A stretch of 64,000 bases of DNA, taken from Anaeromyxobacter oryzae (GTDB lineage Bacteria > Myxococcota > Myxococcia > Myxococcales > Anaeromyxobacteraceae). Position 1 is the first letter of the stretch; each line of letters starts with the position of its first letter. Of this stretch, positions 31,111 to 41,098 are shown piece by piece. The stretch covers positions 4,708,481 to 4,772,480 of the forward strand of contig NZ_AP025591.1 in NCBI RefSeq assembly GCF_023169945.1, given 5' to 3'. The notes under the pieces were generated by a model. The model had not been told where the DNA came from. It did no database searches and was given only the letters and a program-made list of their open reading frames with translations. Position numbers and translations under genes: made by a program.

Positions 31111-32486
31111 CCTCGATGCTCGTTCCGCTCCTGCTCGCGGTCGCCCAGCAGCCGCAAGCCTCCCCGCCGCCGGCACCGCCCCCGCCGCCCGACCTCCGGC
31201 CCGCGCTGCCGGGGCCGTCGTCCGCCCGGGTCCTCTCGCTCGCGGAGGCCGAGCGCAGCGCGCTCGAGCGCCAGCCGCAGCTCGCGCAGGCGCGCTCCAC
31301 GACGGAGGCCGCCTCGGCCCGCGCCGACCAGGCGCGCGCGCCGCTGCTGCCGCAGGTGAGCGGGACGGCGTCGTACCAGCGCCTCACCGGCAACTTCGTG
31401 GCGCGCCCGGGCTCGTTCCCCACCACCGGCGGCGGAACCACGACGTCCCGCGCGAGCTGGGGGACGACCGACTACTACGCCTTCGGTCTCACCGCCTCGC
31501 AGCTCGTGTGGGACTTCGGGCAGACCAGCGGCCGGTGGCGCTCGGCGCAGGCGCTCGCGACCGCGCAGCGCGACAGCGAGCGGGCCACCGAGGTCCAGGT
31601 GCTGCTCACCGTGCGCGCCGCGTTCTTCGGCGCGCGGGCCCAGCGCGACCTCGTGCACGTCGCGTCGGACACGCTCGCGAACCAGGAGGCCCACCTCCGC
31701 CAGGTGGAGGGCTTCGTGCGGGCGGGGACGCGGCCGGAGGTGGATCTCTGGCAGGCCCGGACCGATCGCGCCAACGCCCAGGTGCAGCTCATCAACGCGG
31801 AGAACGCGTACGCGATCGCGCGCGCGCAGCTGAACCAGGCGATGGGCGTCACCGGCTCGACGGACTACGAGGTCGCGAGCGACACGCTGCCGCCCGTCGA
31901 GGAAGAGGACGGCATCGTCGACGCGCTCGTGCCCGAGGCGGAGCGCAACCGCCCCGACCTCGTGTCGCTCGAGGAGCAGGCGCGCGCGCAGGACCTCACC
32001 GCCGGTGCCCTCCAGGGCGGGTACGGGCCGTCGCTGGGAATCTCGACCGGCTTCACCGACGCCGGGCCGACGATTGGCTCGACGGTGTGGAACTGGAACG
32101 CGACCGCCACGCTGACGTGGAACCTGTTCCAGGGCGGCCTCACCCGCGCCCAGGTGCAGGAGGCGCGGGCGAACGGCTCGGCCGTGCGCGCCGAGGCGGA
32201 GGTCCTCCGCCAGCAGATCCGCGTGGACGTCGACCAGGCGCGGCTCGCGGTGCGCGCCGCGAAGAGCTCCCTCGGGGCCGCGAACGACGCGCTCACGAAC
32301 TCGAAGGAGCGGCTGCGCCAGGCGGAGCGACGGTACCAGCTCGGCGTCGGAAGCCTCATCGACCTCGGCGACGCGCAGCTCGCGGAGACGGCCGCCGCCG
32401 CGCAGCTCGTCCAGGCCGAGTTCAACCTGTCCACCTCGCGCGCGCAGCTGCTGCGCGCGCTGGGACGTGAGGTGCAGCGTGGCTGA
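31107..32486 (+). CDS. TolC-family outer-membrane efflux protein
   Basis: 459 aa from a GTG overlapping the marR stop, with GGGAG six bases upstream. A signal peptide precedes a Pro-rich stretch, then two OEP (outer-membrane efflux) repeats with long amphipathic coiled-coil helices (L-S-L-A-E-A-E-R-S-A-L-E-R-Q-P-Q-L-A-Q-A at the start; V-D-Q-A-R-L-A-V-R-A-A-K-S-S-L in the second half; Y-Q-L-G-V-G-S-L-I-D-L-G-D-A-Q near the end). It forms the outer-membrane duct of the MdtABC-like pump encoded downstream and perhaps also serves the ABC exporter at the end of the operon. Confidence 0.93.
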   Translation: MTSMLVPLLLAVAQQPQASPPPAPPPPPDLRPALPGPSSARVLSLAEAERSALERQPQLAQARSTTEAASARADQARAPLLPQVSGTASYQRLTGNFVARPGSFPTTGGGTTTSRASWGTTDYYAFGLTASQLVWDFGQTSGRWRSAQALATAQRDSERATEVQVLLTVRAAFFGARAQRDLVHVASDTLANQEAHLRQVEGFVRAGTRPEVDLWQARTDRANAQVQLINAENAYAIARAQLNQAMGVTGSTDYEVASDTLPPVEEEDGIVDALVPEAERNRPDLVSLEEQARAQDLTAGALQGGYGPSLGISTGFTDAGPTIGSTVWNWNATATLTWNLFQGGLTRAQVQEARANGSAVRAEAEVLRQQIRVDVDQARLAVRAAKSSLGAANDALTNSKERLRQAERRYQLGVGSLIDLGDAQLAETAAAAQLVQAEFNLSTSRAQLLRALGREVQRG

Positions 32487-33771
32487 GACCGTGAAGCGGC
32501 GCGGGCGCTGGGCGCTCGGGCTCGTCGTCGTCCTCGTCGTCGCGGGCGCCGTCTGGCTGGCCCGCGGCCGGGGCGGGGACGCCGCGAAGGGGAAGGCACC
32601 CGCAGGCGGCGCGGCCGCGCAGGCGCAGCGCCCGGTCCCGGTGACGGCCGCTCTCGCCGCGCGCCGGGACGTCGCCGAATGGCTGGAGGGGCTGGGGAGC
32701 GTCGTCGCCTACCAGACGGTCACCGTGAAGCCGCAGGTGGACGGACGGCTCGACCAGGTGGTCTTCCGCGAGGGGCAAGTGGTGCGCAAGGGACAGGTGC
32801 TGGCGCAGATCGACCCGCGCCCGTTCCAGGCGCAGCTCATGCAGGCGGAGGGCGCGCTCGCCCGGGACCAGGCCCAGCTCCGGAGCGCCCGCCTCGATCT
32901 CGAGCGGTACCGCGCGCTCTCCGCCGAGCGGCTCGTCCCGCAGCAGCAGGCCGATCAGCAGATCGCCGCGGTGGGCCAGCTCGAGGGGGCGGTCCGGATC
33001 GACGAGGCCGCCATCTCGACGGCGCGGCTCAACCTCGGCTACGCGACCATCGCCTCGCCGATCGACGGCGTGACGGGCATCCGCGTCGTGGACGCAGGGA
33101 ACGTCGTCCACGCCGCGGACCCCAACGGCATCGTCGTCGTGGCGCAGCTCGATCCGATCGCGGTCATCTTCACGCTGCCGCAGGATCAGCTCACGCCCAT
33201 CGCGACTGCGCAGAGCGGCGGCCCGCTCGCGGTCGACGTGTACGCGCGGGACGGCGTGACGCTGCTCGGGCAGGGGCGCCTGGAGGTGATCGACAACCAG
33301 ATCAACCAGGCCACCTCCACCGTGCGGCTCAAGGCGGTGCTGCCGAACCCGAAGCGGCTCCTCTGGCCGAACCAGTTCGTGAACGCGCGGCTCCGGCTCG
33401 GCACCCGCCGCGACGCGCTGGTCGTCCCTGCGCCGGCGGTGCAGCGCGGGCCGCAGGGCACGTTCGTCTACGTGGTCGGACCGGACGCCACCGCCACGCC
33501 GCGCCCCGTCGAGGTCGAGGCCACCGTCGGTGATCAGGCCGTGATCGCGAAGGGCATCGCGGACGGCGACCGGGTCGTCGTCGAGGGGCAGAACCAGCTC
33601 CGCCCGGGCGCGAAGGTCCAGCTGCGTGAGCCCGGGAAGCCGGCGGGGCAGGGCGGACCGGCGGGGCAGGTCGGACCGGCGGCCCAGGGCGGTCAGCCCG
33701 CCCAGGGCGGACCGGCGGGCCAGGCCGGAGCTGCGGGCCGGCGAGGAGCCGCGGAGGCTGCCCGCAGATGA
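32479..33771 (+). CDS. mdtA: RND periplasmic adaptor, MdtA-like
   Basis: 430 aa from the GTG at 32479, chosen for GAGG six bases upstream. N-terminal membrane anchor (~14-28), then lipoyl/barrel-sandwich and hairpin domains: V-K-P-Q-V-D-G-R-L-D-Q-V, G-Q-V-V-R-K-G-Q-V-L-A-Q-I-D-P-R, coiled coil 100-165, I-A-S-P-I-D-G-V-T-G-I-R, and L-P-Q-D-Q-L (MdtA-type). The last ~45 residues are a Gly/Gln/Pro/Ala collagen-like tail not usual for adaptors. It bridges the two RND permeases to TolC. It overlaps tolC by 8 bases and mdtB by 4. Confidence 0.93.
   Translation: MAETVKRRGRWALGLVVVLVVAGAVWLARGRGGDAAKGKAPAGGAAAQAQRPVPVTAALAARRDVAEWLEGLGSVVAYQTVTVKPQVDGRLDQVVFREGQVVRKGQVLAQIDPRPFQAQLMQAEGALARDQAQLRSARLDLERYRALSAERLVPQQQADQQIAAVGQLEGAVRIDEAAISTARLNLGYATIASPIDGVTGIRVVDAGNVVHAADPNGIVVVAQLDPIAVIFTLPQDQLTPIATAQSGGPLAVDVYARDGVTLLGQGRLEVIDNQINQATSTVRLKAVLPNPKRLLWPNQFVNARLRLGTRRDALVVPAPAVQRGPQGTFVYVVGPDATATPRPVEVEATVGDQAVIAKGIADGDRVVVEGQNQLRPGAKVQLREPGKPAGQGGPAGQVGPAAQGGQPAQGGPAGQAGAAGRRGAAEAARR
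33640..33742 (+). repeat. Collagen-like repeat tract at the 3' end of mdtA
   Basis: About 100 bases of GGCGGGGCAGGGC-like units encode repeats such as G-Q-G-G-P-A-G-Q-V-G-P-A. Many Gly occur every third residue. The tract is a likely low-complexity, length-variable tail. Confidence 0.55.
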
Positions 33772-36700
33772 GCGTCTCCGAGCCGTTCATCCGGCGCCCC
33801 GTCGCGACCGCGCTCCTCACCTTCGGCCTGCTGCTGGCCGGGGTCGCCGGGTACCGCCAGCTGCCGGTCTCGGCGCTGCCGCAGGTGGACTACCCTACGA
33901 TCGTCGTCTCGACCGCGTTCCCCGGCGCGAGCGCCGAGACGATGGCGTCGGCCGTGACCACGCCGCTCGAGCGGCAGTTCGGGCAGATGCCCGCGCTCGC
34001 GCAGATGACGTCGGTCTCGAGCTTCGGGAGCTCCCAGATCACGCTGCAGTTCCAGCTCGACCGGAACATCGACTCCGCGGAGCAGGACGTGCAGGCCGCG
34101 ATCAACGCCGCCGCGACGCTCCTGCCGCGCGGCCTGCCGAACCCGCCCACGTACTCGAAGTCGAACCCGGCGGACACGCCGATCCTGACGCTCGCGGTGA
34201 GCTCGGACACGCTCCCGCTGCCGCAGGTGAACGACCAGGCGGACTCCATCCTGGCGCAGAAGATCTCGCAGGTCGCCGGCGTCGGCCTCGTCACCCTGAA
34301 CGGCGCCCAGAAGCCCGCGGTGCGGGTGCAGGTCGATCCGGCCGCGCTCGCCGGGAACGGGCTGTCGCTCGAGGACGTCCGGGCGGCCCTCGTGGCGGCC
34401 AACGTAAACCAGGCGAAGGGCAACATCGACGGCCCGCGCCAGGACTACACGCTCGCGACGAACGACCAGCTGTACTCGGCGGCAAGCTTCCGCTCGCTCG
34501 TCATCGCCTACAAGAACGGGGCGCCCATCCGGCTCGACGACGTGGCGGACGCCGCGGACGGCGTGGAGAACGACCAGCTCGCCGGCTGGGCCGGCGGCAA
34601 GCGCGCCATCATCCTCAACGTCCAGCGGCAGCCCGGCGCGAACGTGATCGAGGTCGCGGAGCGGGTGAAGGCGCTCCTGCCCCGCCTCTCCTCGGCGCTG
34701 CCGCAGGGCGTCCAGGTCTCGATCCTCTCCGACCGGACCGAGACGGTGCGCGCCTCGGTGGACGACGTGCAGTTCACGCTCATCCTGTCCGTGCTGCTCG
34801 TCGTGGCCGTCATCTACGTCTTCCTCCGCTCGCTCCGCGCCACCCTCATCCCGGGCATCGCCGTGCCGCTGTCGCTCATCGGCACGTTCGGGATCATGTA
34901 CCTGTCCGGCTACAGCCTGAACAACCTGTCGCTCATGGCGCTCACGATCTCGACCGGCTTCGTGGTCGACGACGCGATCGTCATGATCGAGAACATCGCC
35001 CGGTACGTGGAGGAGGGCGATCCGCCTTTCGAGGCGGCGCTCAAGGGCGCGAAGCAGATCGGCTTCACCATCGTCTCGCTCACGGTCTCGCTCGTGGCGG
35101 TGCTCATCCCCCTGCTCTTCATGGGCGGCATCATCGGGCGGCTGTTCCGGGAGTTCGCGGTCACCCTCAGCATCGCCATCGGCGTCTCGGCGGTGCTCTC
35201 CCTGACGCTCACGGCCATGATGTGCGCCCACCTGCTGCGGGCGCACGAGGAGCCAGGGCGGCTCGCGAAGGCGTTCGAGCGCCTCTTCGATCGGCTCCTC
35301 GCGTTCTACGACCGCACCCTGCGGTGGGTCCTCGACCACCAGCCGCTGACGCTCGCGGTGACCGTGGGGACGCTGGCCCTGACGGCGGTGCTGGCGCTCG
35401 TCATCCCGAAGGGCTTCTTCCCGGTGCAGGACACCGGGCTCGTCATCGGCCTCACGGAGGCGGCGCCGGACGTCTCGTTCCAGCGGATGGCCTCCCGCCA
35501 GGAGGCGCTCGCGGCGGCGGTGCGCGAGGATCCCGACGTGGCGACGGTGGCGTCCTTCATCGGGCCCGACGGCACGAACCCGACGGTGAACTCGGGCCGG
35601 CTCTCCATCGCGCTGAAGCCTCGCTCCGAGCGCTCGGCGAGCGCGTCGGAGATCATCGCCCGTCTCCAGCCGCGCCTCGCACAGGTGGAGGGCATCCGGG
35701 CCTTCCTGCAGCCCGTCCAGGATCTCCAGATCGAGACGCGCGTCTCCCGGACGCAGTACCAGTACACGCTCGAGGACGCGGACCCGGAGGAGCTCGCGAC
35801 CTGGGCGCCCCGCGTCGTGGAGCGGCTCCGCGAGCTGCCCCAGCTCCGCGACGTCGCGAGCGACCAGCAGTCGGGGGGCCTCCAGGTGAAGCTCACCATC
35901 GACCGCGACACCGCCGGCCGGCTCGGGATCCAGGCGCAGGCGATCGACGACACGCTCTACGACGCGTTCGGGCAGCGCCAGGTGTCCACGATCTTCACGC
36001 AGCTGAACCAGTACCGCGTCATCCTCGAGGTGAAGCCGGAGTTCCAGCAGGACCCGGGCGCGCTCGACCGGATCTACGTGAAGTCCGCGGCCGGGCAGCC
36101 CGTCCCGCTCTCCTCGTTCGTGCGGATGGAGCGCACCACCGCGCCGCTCGCCATCAGCCACCAGGGCCAGTTCCCCGCGGTGACGGTGTCCTTCGACCTC
36201 GCGCCCGGCGCGAGCCTCGGCAAGGCGGTGGACGCCATCGCGGCGGCCGACGCGGAGATCGGGCTCCCGCCCGGCGTGCGGGCCGGGTTCACCGGGACGG
36301 CGCAGGCGTTCCGCGAGTCGCTCGCGAGCGAGCCCCTCCTCGTCCTCGCGGCGCTCGTCACCGTCTACATCGTGCTCGGGGTGCTCTACGAGAGCTACAT
36401 CCACCCGGTGACGATCCTCTCGACGCTCCCGTCCGCCGGCGTGGGCGCGTTCCTCGCGCTCATGCTGACCCGGGGCGAGTTCGACATCATCGCGCTCATC
36501 GGGATCGTGCTGCTCATCGGGATCGTGAAGAAGAACGCGATCATGATGATCGACTTCGCGCTCGAGGCGGAGCGCGAGCAGAAGCTCGGGACCCGCGAGG
36601 CGATCTACCAGGCGTGCCTGCTGCGCTTCCGGCCCATCATGATGACCACCATGGCGGCGCTGCTCGGCGGGCTCCCGCTGGCGCTCGGGTCCGGGACCGG

Positions 36701-36878
36701 CTCCGAGCTGCGCCGGCCGCTCGGGATCAGCATCGTGGGCGGGCTCGTCATCTCGCAGCTCCTGACCCTCTACACCACCCCGGTCGTCTACCTCTACATG
36801 GCGCGGCTCGGCCGGCTCGTGCGGCGCGGCCACGAGCCCGAGGCGCAGCCGACCGCGGCCGCGGGCGGGGCGGAGTGA
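33768..36878 (+). CDS. mdtB: RND multidrug efflux permease, MdtB-like
   Basis: 1036 aa, full RND length. Twelve transmembrane helices with two large periplasmic loops. The opening P-F-I-R-R-P-V-A-T-A-L-L, L-P-V-S-A-L-P-Q-V-D-Y-P-T-I and P-L-E-R-Q-F-G-Q-M match MdtB rather than AcrB. The proton-relay Asp pair lies in G-F-V-V-D-D-A-I-V-M-I-E-N (~residue 400). Works as drug/proton antiporter, in E. coli as a B2C heterotrimer with MdtC, exporting novobiocin, bile salts and similar compounds. It is followed by mdtC after 7 bases. Confidence 0.95.
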   Translation: MSVSEPFIRRPVATALLTFGLLLAGVAGYRQLPVSALPQVDYPTIVVSTAFPGASAETMASAVTTPLERQFGQMPALAQMTSVSSFGSSQITLQFQLDRNIDSAEQDVQAAINAAATLLPRGLPNPPTYSKSNPADTPILTLAVSSDTLPLPQVNDQADSILAQKISQVAGVGLVTLNGAQKPAVRVQVDPAALAGNGLSLEDVRAALVAANVNQAKGNIDGPRQDYTLATNDQLYSAASFRSLVIAYKNGAPIRLDDVADAADGVENDQLAGWAGGKRAIILNVQRQPGANVIEVAERVKALLPRLSSALPQGVQVSILSDRTETVRASVDDVQFTLILSVLLVVAVIYVFLRSLRATLIPGIAVPLSLIGTFGIMYLSGYSLNNLSLMALTISTGFVVDDAIVMIENIARYVEEGDPPFEAALKGAKQIGFTIVSLTVSLVAVLIPLLFMGGIIGRLFREFAVTLSIAIGVSAVLSLTLTAMMCAHLLRAHEEPGRLAKAFERLFDRLLAFYDRTLRWVLDHQPLTLAVTVGTLALTAVLALVIPKGFFPVQDTGLVIGLTEAAPDVSFQRMASRQEALAAAVREDPDVATVASFIGPDGTNPTVNSGRLSIALKPRSERSASASEIIARLQPRLAQVEGIRAFLQPVQDLQIETRVSRTQYQYTLEDADPEELATWAPRVVERLRELPQLRDVASDQQSGGLQVKLTIDRDTAGRLGIQAQAIDDTLYDAFGQRQVSTIFTQLNQYRVILEVKPEFQQDPGALDRIYVKSAAGQPVPLSSFVRMERTTAPLAISHQGQFPAVTVSFDLAPGASLGKAVDAIAAADAEIGLPPGVRAGFTGTAQAFRESLASEPLLVLAALVTVYIVLGVLYESYIHPVTILSTLPSAGVGAFLALMLTRGEFDIIALIGIVLLIGIVKKNAIMMIDFALEAEREQKLGTREAIYQACLLRFRPIMMTTMAALLGGLPLALGSGTGSELRRPLGISIVGGLVISQLLTLYTTPVVYLYMARLGRLVRRGHEPEAQPTAAAGGAE

Positions 36879-36885
36879 GGGCCCG

Positions 36886-39800
36886 GTGAGCATCTCCGAG
36901 CCCTTCATCCGCAGGCCGGTCGCGACCACGCTGCTCGCGATGGCGCTGCTCCTCGGCGGCGCCGCGGCCTACACGCAGCTCCCGGTGGCGCCGTTGCCGC
37001 GGGTCGACTTCCCGACGATCAACGTCTCGGCCGGCCTCCCCGGCGCGAGCCCCGAGACAATGGCCTCGGCGGTGGCGACCCCGCTCGAGCGGCGGTTCGG
37101 CCGCATCGCGGGGCTGTCCGAGATCACGTCGGTGAGCTCCCTCGGCTCCACGAGCCTCACGCTGCAGTTCGACCTCGATCGCGACGTCGACGCCGCCGCG
37201 CGGGACGTGCAGGCCGCCATCAACGCCTCCCTCGGCGACCTGCCCTCGAACCTGCCGGTGCGGCCCAACTTCCGGAAGGTGAACCCGGCCGACGCGCCGA
37301 TCCTGATCCTCGCCGTCCGCTCGGAGACGTTGCCGCTGTCGAAGGTGTTCGACGTCGCCAACACGGTGCTCGCGCAGAAGATCTCGCAGGTCGACGGCGT
37401 CGGGCAGGTCTTCGTCGGCGGAGGCCAGCAGCCCGCGGTGCGGATCCAGGTGGATCCCGCCGCGCTGGCGGGCGCCGGCCTCTCCACCTCGGCGCTCCGG
37501 ACCACGATCGGCGTCGCCACCGCGAACCAGGCGAAGGGGTCGCTCGATGGCCCCGAGCAGTCGCACACCGTGGCCGTCGACGATCAGCTGCTCTCCGCCG
37601 CCGCGTGGAGCCCCATCGTGGTCGGGTACGCGAACGGGAGCCCGGTCCGGCTGCGCGACGTGGCGCGGGTGGTGGACAGCGTGGAGAACACGCGCGCCGC
37701 CGGGTGGGTGGACGGGAAGCGTGCGGTGGTGATGATCGTCCGCCGCCAGCCCGGCGCGAACATCCTCGAGGTCATCGACCGCGTGCAGGCGCTCCTGCCG
37801 GAGCTCACGCACGCCATCTCTCCGGCGATCGACGTGCAGGTCGCGCTCGACCGCAGCCAGACGATCCGCGCCTCGGTGAGGGACGTGCAGGTGACCCTCC
37901 TCGCGAGCGTGGCGCTGGTCGTGCTGGTGGTCTTCCTCTTCCTCCGCAGCGCGCGCGCCACCGTCATCCCCACCGTGGCGGTGCCGCTCGCGATCGTCGC
38001 GACGTTCGGCGGGATGTTCCTGCTCGGCTACAGCCTCGACAACCTGTCCCTCATGGCGCTCACGATCTCCACCGGGTTCGTGGTCGACGACGCCATCGTG
38101 GTCACCGAGAACGTCACCCGGTACGTGGAGGCGGGCGAGCCGCCGCTCTCGGCGGCGCTCAAGGGCGCGAAGCAGATCGGCTTCACGATCGTCTCGATCA
38201 CGGCATCGCTCCTCGCGGTGTTCATCCCCATCCTGCTCATGGGCGGCATCGTGGGCCGGCTCTTCCGCGAGTTCGCGGTGACCCTCAGCATCGCCATCGC
38301 CTTCTCGGCGGTGATCTCGCTGACCCTCACGCCGATGATGGCTTCCCGCCTCCTGAAGCTGCGCTCGGAGGAGCGCCGCGGCCGCTTCTACCGCGTCTCG
38401 GAGCGGTTCTTCGACGGGATGCTCCACGGGTACGAGCGCGCCCTGTCCTGGGTGCTCGACCACCACGCCCTCATGCTGGTGGTGACGGTGGTCGCGGCCG
38501 CGGTGAGCATCTGGCTCTACGTCATCGTGCCGAAGGGCCTCTTCCCGCAGCAGGACACGGGCCAGGTCTTCGGGATCTCGGACGCCCCGCAGGACGTCTC
38601 GTTCCCCGCCATGCGCGACCGGCAGGAGCTCGTGAACCGGGCGGTGATGTCCGACCCGTCGGTGGACCACGCCGTCTCGTTCATCGGCGGCGGCACGCTC
38701 AACACCGGCAACGTGTTCATGCAGCTCAAGCCCCGCGAGCAGCGCAAGGAGACCGCGGACCAGGTCATCGCGACGCTCCGCCCGAAGCTGGCGCAGGTGC
38801 CCGGGATCCAGCTCTTCCTCCAGTCGGTGCAGGACGTGCGGGTCGGGGGCCGCTTCTCTCGGACGCAGTACCAGTACACGCTGCAGGACGCGAACCTGGA
38901 GGAGCTCAACGCCTGGGCGCCGCGGATGCTCGAGAAGCTCAAGACGCTCCCCCAGCTGCGCGACGTCGCGACCGACCAGCAGACGAGCGCGCTCCAGCTG
39001 AAGGTCGAGGTGGACCGCGATACGGCCTCGCGCCTCGGCATCACCGCCCAGGCGGTCGACGACGCCCTCTACGACGCGTTCGGCCAGCGCCAGGTCGCCA
39101 CCACCTACACGCAGGTGAACCAGTACCGCGTCGTCCTGGAGATGAAGCCGGAGCTGGCGCAGCACCCCGAGGCGCTGCGGAACGTGTACGTGCCGACCCC
39201 CGACGGCAGCCAGGTGCCCCTCGCGAGCATCGCGCGCTGGTCGCCGCAGCCGACCTCGCTCTCGGTGAACCACCAGGGTCAGTTCCCGGCGGTGACGCTC
39301 TCGTTCAACCTCGCGCCCGAAGTGTCGCTCGGCCAGGCGCTCACCGCGATCCACCGCGCGGAGCAGCAGATCGGCCTCCCCGCGAGCATCCGGGCCGCGC
39401 CGCAGGGCACGGCGCAGGCGTTCGTGGAGTCGCTGCGGAGCGAGCCGTGGCTCGTCCTCGCGGCGCTCGTCGCCGTCTACATCGTCCTCGGGGTGCTCTA
39501 CGAGAGCTACGTCCACCCGATCACGATCCTGTCGACGCTGCCGTCGGCCGGGGTGGGCGCGCTCCTCGCGCTCCTCGTGATGCGGACCGAGTTCAGCATC
39601 ATCGCGCTCATCGGGGTGATCCTGCTCATCGGCATCGTGAAGAAGAACGCGATCATGATGATCGACTTCGCGATCGAGGCGGAGCGCGACGAGGGGCTCT
39701 CGACCCGCGACGCGATCTACCGCGCGTGCGCGCTTCGGTTCCGCCCCATCATGATGACCACCATGGCGGCGCTGCTCGGCGCGCTACCGCTCGCCTTCGG

Positions 39801-39984
39801 CGGCGGCGCCGGCAGCGAGCTGCGCCAGCCGCTCGGCATCACGATCGTGGGCGGGCTGGTCTTCTCGCAGATGCTGACGCTGTTCACGACGCCGGTCGTC
39901 TACCTGACGCTGGACAGGTTCACGCGGACGAAGAAGCGGAGCGTCGGGCCTGCCGTCGCGCAGCCGTCCCGGCCGATCGCGTGA
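36886..39984 (+). CDS. mdtC: RND multidrug efflux permease, MdtC-like
   Basis: 1032 aa from a GTG with GAGG five bases upstream. MdtC-like opening: P-F-I-R-R-P-V-A-T-T-L-L, L-P-V-A-P-L-P-R-V-D-F-P-T-I, P-L-E-R-R-F-G-R-I-A-G. Asp pair in G-F-V-V-D-D-A-I-V-V-T-E-N (~400). It shares long DNA stretches with mdtB (for example around L-Y-E-S-Y and I-M-M-T-T-M-A-A-L-L-G), fitting an old duplication. It forms the second permease of the heteromeric pump. The next gene begins after an 82-base gap. Confidence 0.95.
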   Translation: MSISEPFIRRPVATTLLAMALLLGGAAAYTQLPVAPLPRVDFPTINVSAGLPGASPETMASAVATPLERRFGRIAGLSEITSVSSLGSTSLTLQFDLDRDVDAAARDVQAAINASLGDLPSNLPVRPNFRKVNPADAPILILAVRSETLPLSKVFDVANTVLAQKISQVDGVGQVFVGGGQQPAVRIQVDPAALAGAGLSTSALRTTIGVATANQAKGSLDGPEQSHTVAVDDQLLSAAAWSPIVVGYANGSPVRLRDVARVVDSVENTRAAGWVDGKRAVVMIVRRQPGANILEVIDRVQALLPELTHAISPAIDVQVALDRSQTIRASVRDVQVTLLASVALVVLVVFLFLRSARATVIPTVAVPLAIVATFGGMFLLGYSLDNLSLMALTISTGFVVDDAIVVTENVTRYVEAGEPPLSAALKGAKQIGFTIVSITASLLAVFIPILLMGGIVGRLFREFAVTLSIAIAFSAVISLTLTPMMASRLLKLRSEERRGRFYRVSERFFDGMLHGYERALSWVLDHHALMLVVTVVAAAVSIWLYVIVPKGLFPQQDTGQVFGISDAPQDVSFPAMRDRQELVNRAVMSDPSVDHAVSFIGGGTLNTGNVFMQLKPREQRKETADQVIATLRPKLAQVPGIQLFLQSVQDVRVGGRFSRTQYQYTLQDANLEELNAWAPRMLEKLKTLPQLRDVATDQQTSALQLKVEVDRDTASRLGITAQAVDDALYDAFGQRQVATTYTQVNQYRVVLEMKPELAQHPEALRNVYVPTPDGSQVPLASIARWSPQPTSLSVNHQGQFPAVTLSFNLAPEVSLGQALTAIHRAEQQIGLPASIRAAPQGTAQAFVESLRSEPWLVLAALVAVYIVLGVLYESYVHPITILSTLPSAGVGALLALLVMRTEFSIIALIGVILLIGIVKKNAIMMIDFAIEAERDEGLSTRDAIYRACALRFRPIMMTTMAALLGALPLAFGGGAGSELRQPLGITIVGGLVFSQMLTLFTTPVVYLTLDRFTRTKKRSVGPAVAQPSRPIA

Positions 39985-40066
39985 GGGGCACTCGGACAGG
40001 TCGCCGCGCCCCGCATTTCCGTCCACAGGCTGCTCCATGGATCACGCCGCGCAGGAGGATCGGGCC

Positions 40067-41098
40067 GTGCTCCCAGTGCGAAGAGCCGTGACGTTCGCTC
40101 GCCCCCTCCGGCTGCTGGCGTGCCTCGCGGCGCTCGCCGCTTGCACCGCGCGCGAGCCGCCGCAGTTCGCCGGCTTCCTCGACGCCCCCGTCGCCGCCGT
40201 CGCGGCGCAGGTGGCGGGGCGGGTCGACGCGATCCCGGTCCACGAGGGCGACACCGTCACGAAGGGACAGGTCCTCGCGCAGCTCGACGCGCGCGACCGC
40301 GACGCGCAGGTGGCGCAGGCCCGGGCCAACCTGGAGCTGGCGCGCCGGACGCTCGAGGAGTCCGAGGCGAACCTGAGGGCCGTGTTGCCGACCGTCGGAG
40401 GCGCGGGCGCGGACATCGCTCGCGCGCAGGCCACGCTCGAGGAGGCCGAGCTGAACTTCAACCGAACGCAGCAGCTCGTGGAGGGGAACGCGGCGCCGGA
40501 GCAGCAGCTCGAGTCCGCCCGCGCACGCCTCCGCGAGGCTCGTGCCGCGGTCGAGTCCCTCTCGGCGACGAAGGCTGCCGTCCGGGGGAGGGTGGGCACG
40601 GCCATGGCCGCGGTCTCGAACGCGCGGGCCGCGGTGGGGGTGTCGGAGGCGGCGGTGCGCGTCGCCGAGGTGCAGCTCGCGCAAGCGCGCGTCCTCTGTC
40701 CGTTCGACGGGATCGTCGTGGACCGCAACCTCGAGGAGGGCGAGTGGGCGGCGCCCGGGACGCCGGTGGTCACCGTCGAGAACCACGACCGCCTGTGGGC
40801 CCGGCTCGACGTCGAGGAGACGCGGCTCGGCGGGCTACGGCTCGGGCAGGAGGTGGAGGTGAGCGTCGTCGCCGTCCCGGGCCGGACCTTCCGCGGCCGC
40901 GTGATGGAGCTCGGCGCCCAGGGCGACTTCGCGGTCAACCGGGACGTGAAGCGGGGACGCCCGGACATCCGCACGTTCCGGGTCCGCGTCGCGCTGGACG
41001 AGCGGGCCGCCGAGCTGCGCCCCGGGATGACCGCCGAGGTCTCGGTCCCCCCGTCCGCCGCGACGGCAGCGCCCGTCGCGGCCGCGAGCCAGCGGTGA
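40067..41098 (+). CDS. HlyD/YbhG-like periplasmic adaptor lipoprotein
   Basis: 343 aa from the GTG at 40067, preferred because AGGAGG lies eight bases upstream; an in-frame ATG at 40037 has no ribosome site. Lipobox L-A-A-C near residue 26. Barrel-sandwich halves are V-A-A-Q-V-A-G-R-V-D-A-I-P-V-H-E-G-D-T-V and V-L-C-P-F-D-G-I-V-V-D-R-N, split by a ~140-residue coiled-coil hairpin. It should link the ABC-2 exporter encoded next to a TolC-type duct. The stop overlaps the ATPase GTG by 4 bases. Confidence 0.9.
   Translation: MLPVRRAVTFARPLRLLACLAALAACTAREPPQFAGFLDAPVAAVAAQVAGRVDAIPVHEGDTVTKGQVLAQLDARDRDAQVAQARANLELARRTLEESEANLRAVLPTVGGAGADIARAQATLEEAELNFNRTQQLVEGNAAPEQQLESARARLREARAAVESLSATKAAVRGRVGTAMAAVSNARAAVGVSEAAVRVAEVQLAQARVLCPFDGIVVDRNLEEGEWAAPGTPVVTVENHDRLWARLDVEETRLGGLRLGQEVEVSVVAVPGRTFRGRVMELGAQGDFAVNRDVKRGRPDIRTFRVRVALDERAAELRPGMTAEVSVPPSAATAAPVAAASQR

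Noticed and set aside
33693..36929. 1078-codon open frame on the minus strand, antisense to mdtB
   Set aside because: Arg/Glu/His-rich low-complexity translation without domains; a shadow of the RND gene in high-GC DNA. The same holds for 36748-39516 opposite mdtC.
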